Part shown: piece by piece, positions 63,751 to 64,000 of the stretch | How positions within the stretch are numbered: the stretch's first letter is position 1 | Layout: the number at the start of each line of letters is the position of its first letter | Origin: CAVRUZ01 sp963724495 | GTDB taxonomy: Bacteria; Actinomycetota; Actinomycetes; Propionibacteriales; DAIQRJ01 | Direction of reading: 5' to 3' | Length of the DNA: 64,000 bases | Assembly: GCA_963724495.1 (NCBI GenBank) | Contig: CAVRUZ010000002.1 | Coordinates: 496,001-560,000 of the forward strand | Translations under genes and position numbers: made by a program | Notes under the pieces: generated by a model | What the model was told of the DNA's origin: nothing | Databases searched by the model: none | The model's input: only the letters and a program-made list of their open reading frames with translations

Positions 63751-64000
63751 CTATCGCGGCGGCACGACCTCGATCACGACGTTGCCGATCTTTCGCCCTG
63801 TCTCGACATACCGGTAGGCCTCGACGATCTGGTCCAGCCGGTAGTGCCTGTCGATGACCGGCTTGAACGTCCCCGACTCCATCAGTTCCCTCAGGTGCTG
63901 CACGATGGCCTGATTGTCCATCGGGATCGGGAAGACCACCGTCTTGACGGGGAGCAGCGCGGTGACGAGCGCGAGGACCGGGTTCTGCCAGAACCGGCCG
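63751..64000 (-). CDS. Zinc-binding/MDR-family dehydrogenase, 5' part outside window
   Basis: Only the C-terminal 82 residues are present. PVKTVVFPIPMDNQAIVQHLRELMESGTFKPVIDRHY and QIVEAYRYVETGRKIGNVVIEV are the standard ending of medium-chain NAD(P)-dependent dehydrogenases of the quinone-oxidoreductase group. The zinc or cofactor motifs lie beyond the window, so the exact class is open. It converges on the osmoprotectant operon. Confidence 0.8.
   Translation of the reverse strand, partial: GRFWQNPVLALVTALLPVKTVVFPIPMDNQAIVQHLRELMESGTFKPVIDRHYRLDQIVEAYRYVETGRKIGNVVIEVVPPR

Overview
This is high-GC DNA from an actinobacterium. The gene content and order (tkt-tal-pgi-zwf-opcA-pgl beside ctaB; sufR-sufBD-Rieske-sufCSU-sufT; a mabA-inhA pair; ctaA, SURF1, acVLRF1) point to the Propionibacteriales/Nocardioidaceae neighbourhood. 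That placement is inferred from synteny and protein character, not from a marker gene. No rRNA, tRNA, CRISPR array or complete transposon was seen.

Layout. 1-8540 (minus): oxidative and non-oxidative pentose phosphate operon, tkt>tal>pgi>zwf>opcA>pgl, mostly linked by 4-nt ATGA/GTGA overlaps. 8931-9908: ctaB (heme O synthase), divergent. 9933-18586: rmlA, a DinB-like protein, a P-loop kinase, a GNAT enzyme, GH36 alpha-galactosidase, a GT4 glycosyltransferase, a 2OG-Fe(II) oxygenase and a CDP-alcohol phosphatidyltransferase (glycan/lipid surface chemistry). 18790-22448: a two-subunit ABC exporter. 22489-26303: DrrAB-like ABC transporter plus a two-component system. 26512-30310: an MMPL transporter, ctaA and an RmlC-like epimerase. 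30461-37748: the complete SUF iron-sulfur operon under SufR. 37770-40887: acVLRF1, an alpha/beta hydrolase and a galactonate dehydratase. 41274-49511: a membrane protein, a YpfJ-like metallopeptidase, an ABC-F protein, a GT4, an MFS transporter and an ABC exporter. 49549-52678: SDR, SURF1, moaA and a DUF3099-like protein. 52890-54441: mabA-inhA (FAS-II). 54452-58018: SixA, SerB, a conserved hypothetical protein and an ABC ATPase. 58075-60097: a small ORF, an NfeD-like protein and an SPFH protein. 60454-63628: an OpuC-type osmoprotectant ABC transporter. The window ends inside an MDR dehydrogenase.

Two things stand out. First, the spacers contain two families of short palindrome-bounded elements. 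Family A has five copies, 70-72 nt from ACATGCA to TGCATGT. Family B has four copies, 65-77 nt, with 15-19-nt imperfect inverted arms built around AAGTGG/CCACTT. They sit mainly at ends of transcription units, and one B copy runs into the 3' end of the acVLRF1 gene. Second, seven otherwise conserved genes (opcA, pgi, tal, ctaA, acVLRF1, dgoD and an ABC exporter), and possibly a histidine kinase, each contain one net single-base frameshift, often in a short homopolymer. That is most simply explained by residual sequencing error.

Regulation visible in sequence: many starts have a TANNNT -10 hexamer 6-8 nt upstream and no Shine-Dalgarno, implying leaderless mRNAs. An iron-box-like site and a 7-16-7 inverted repeat precede sufR. 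A leaderless micro-ORF precedes the ABC-F gene. A palindrome plus a 12-nt direct repeat lies between the divergent MFS and ABC exporter genes.
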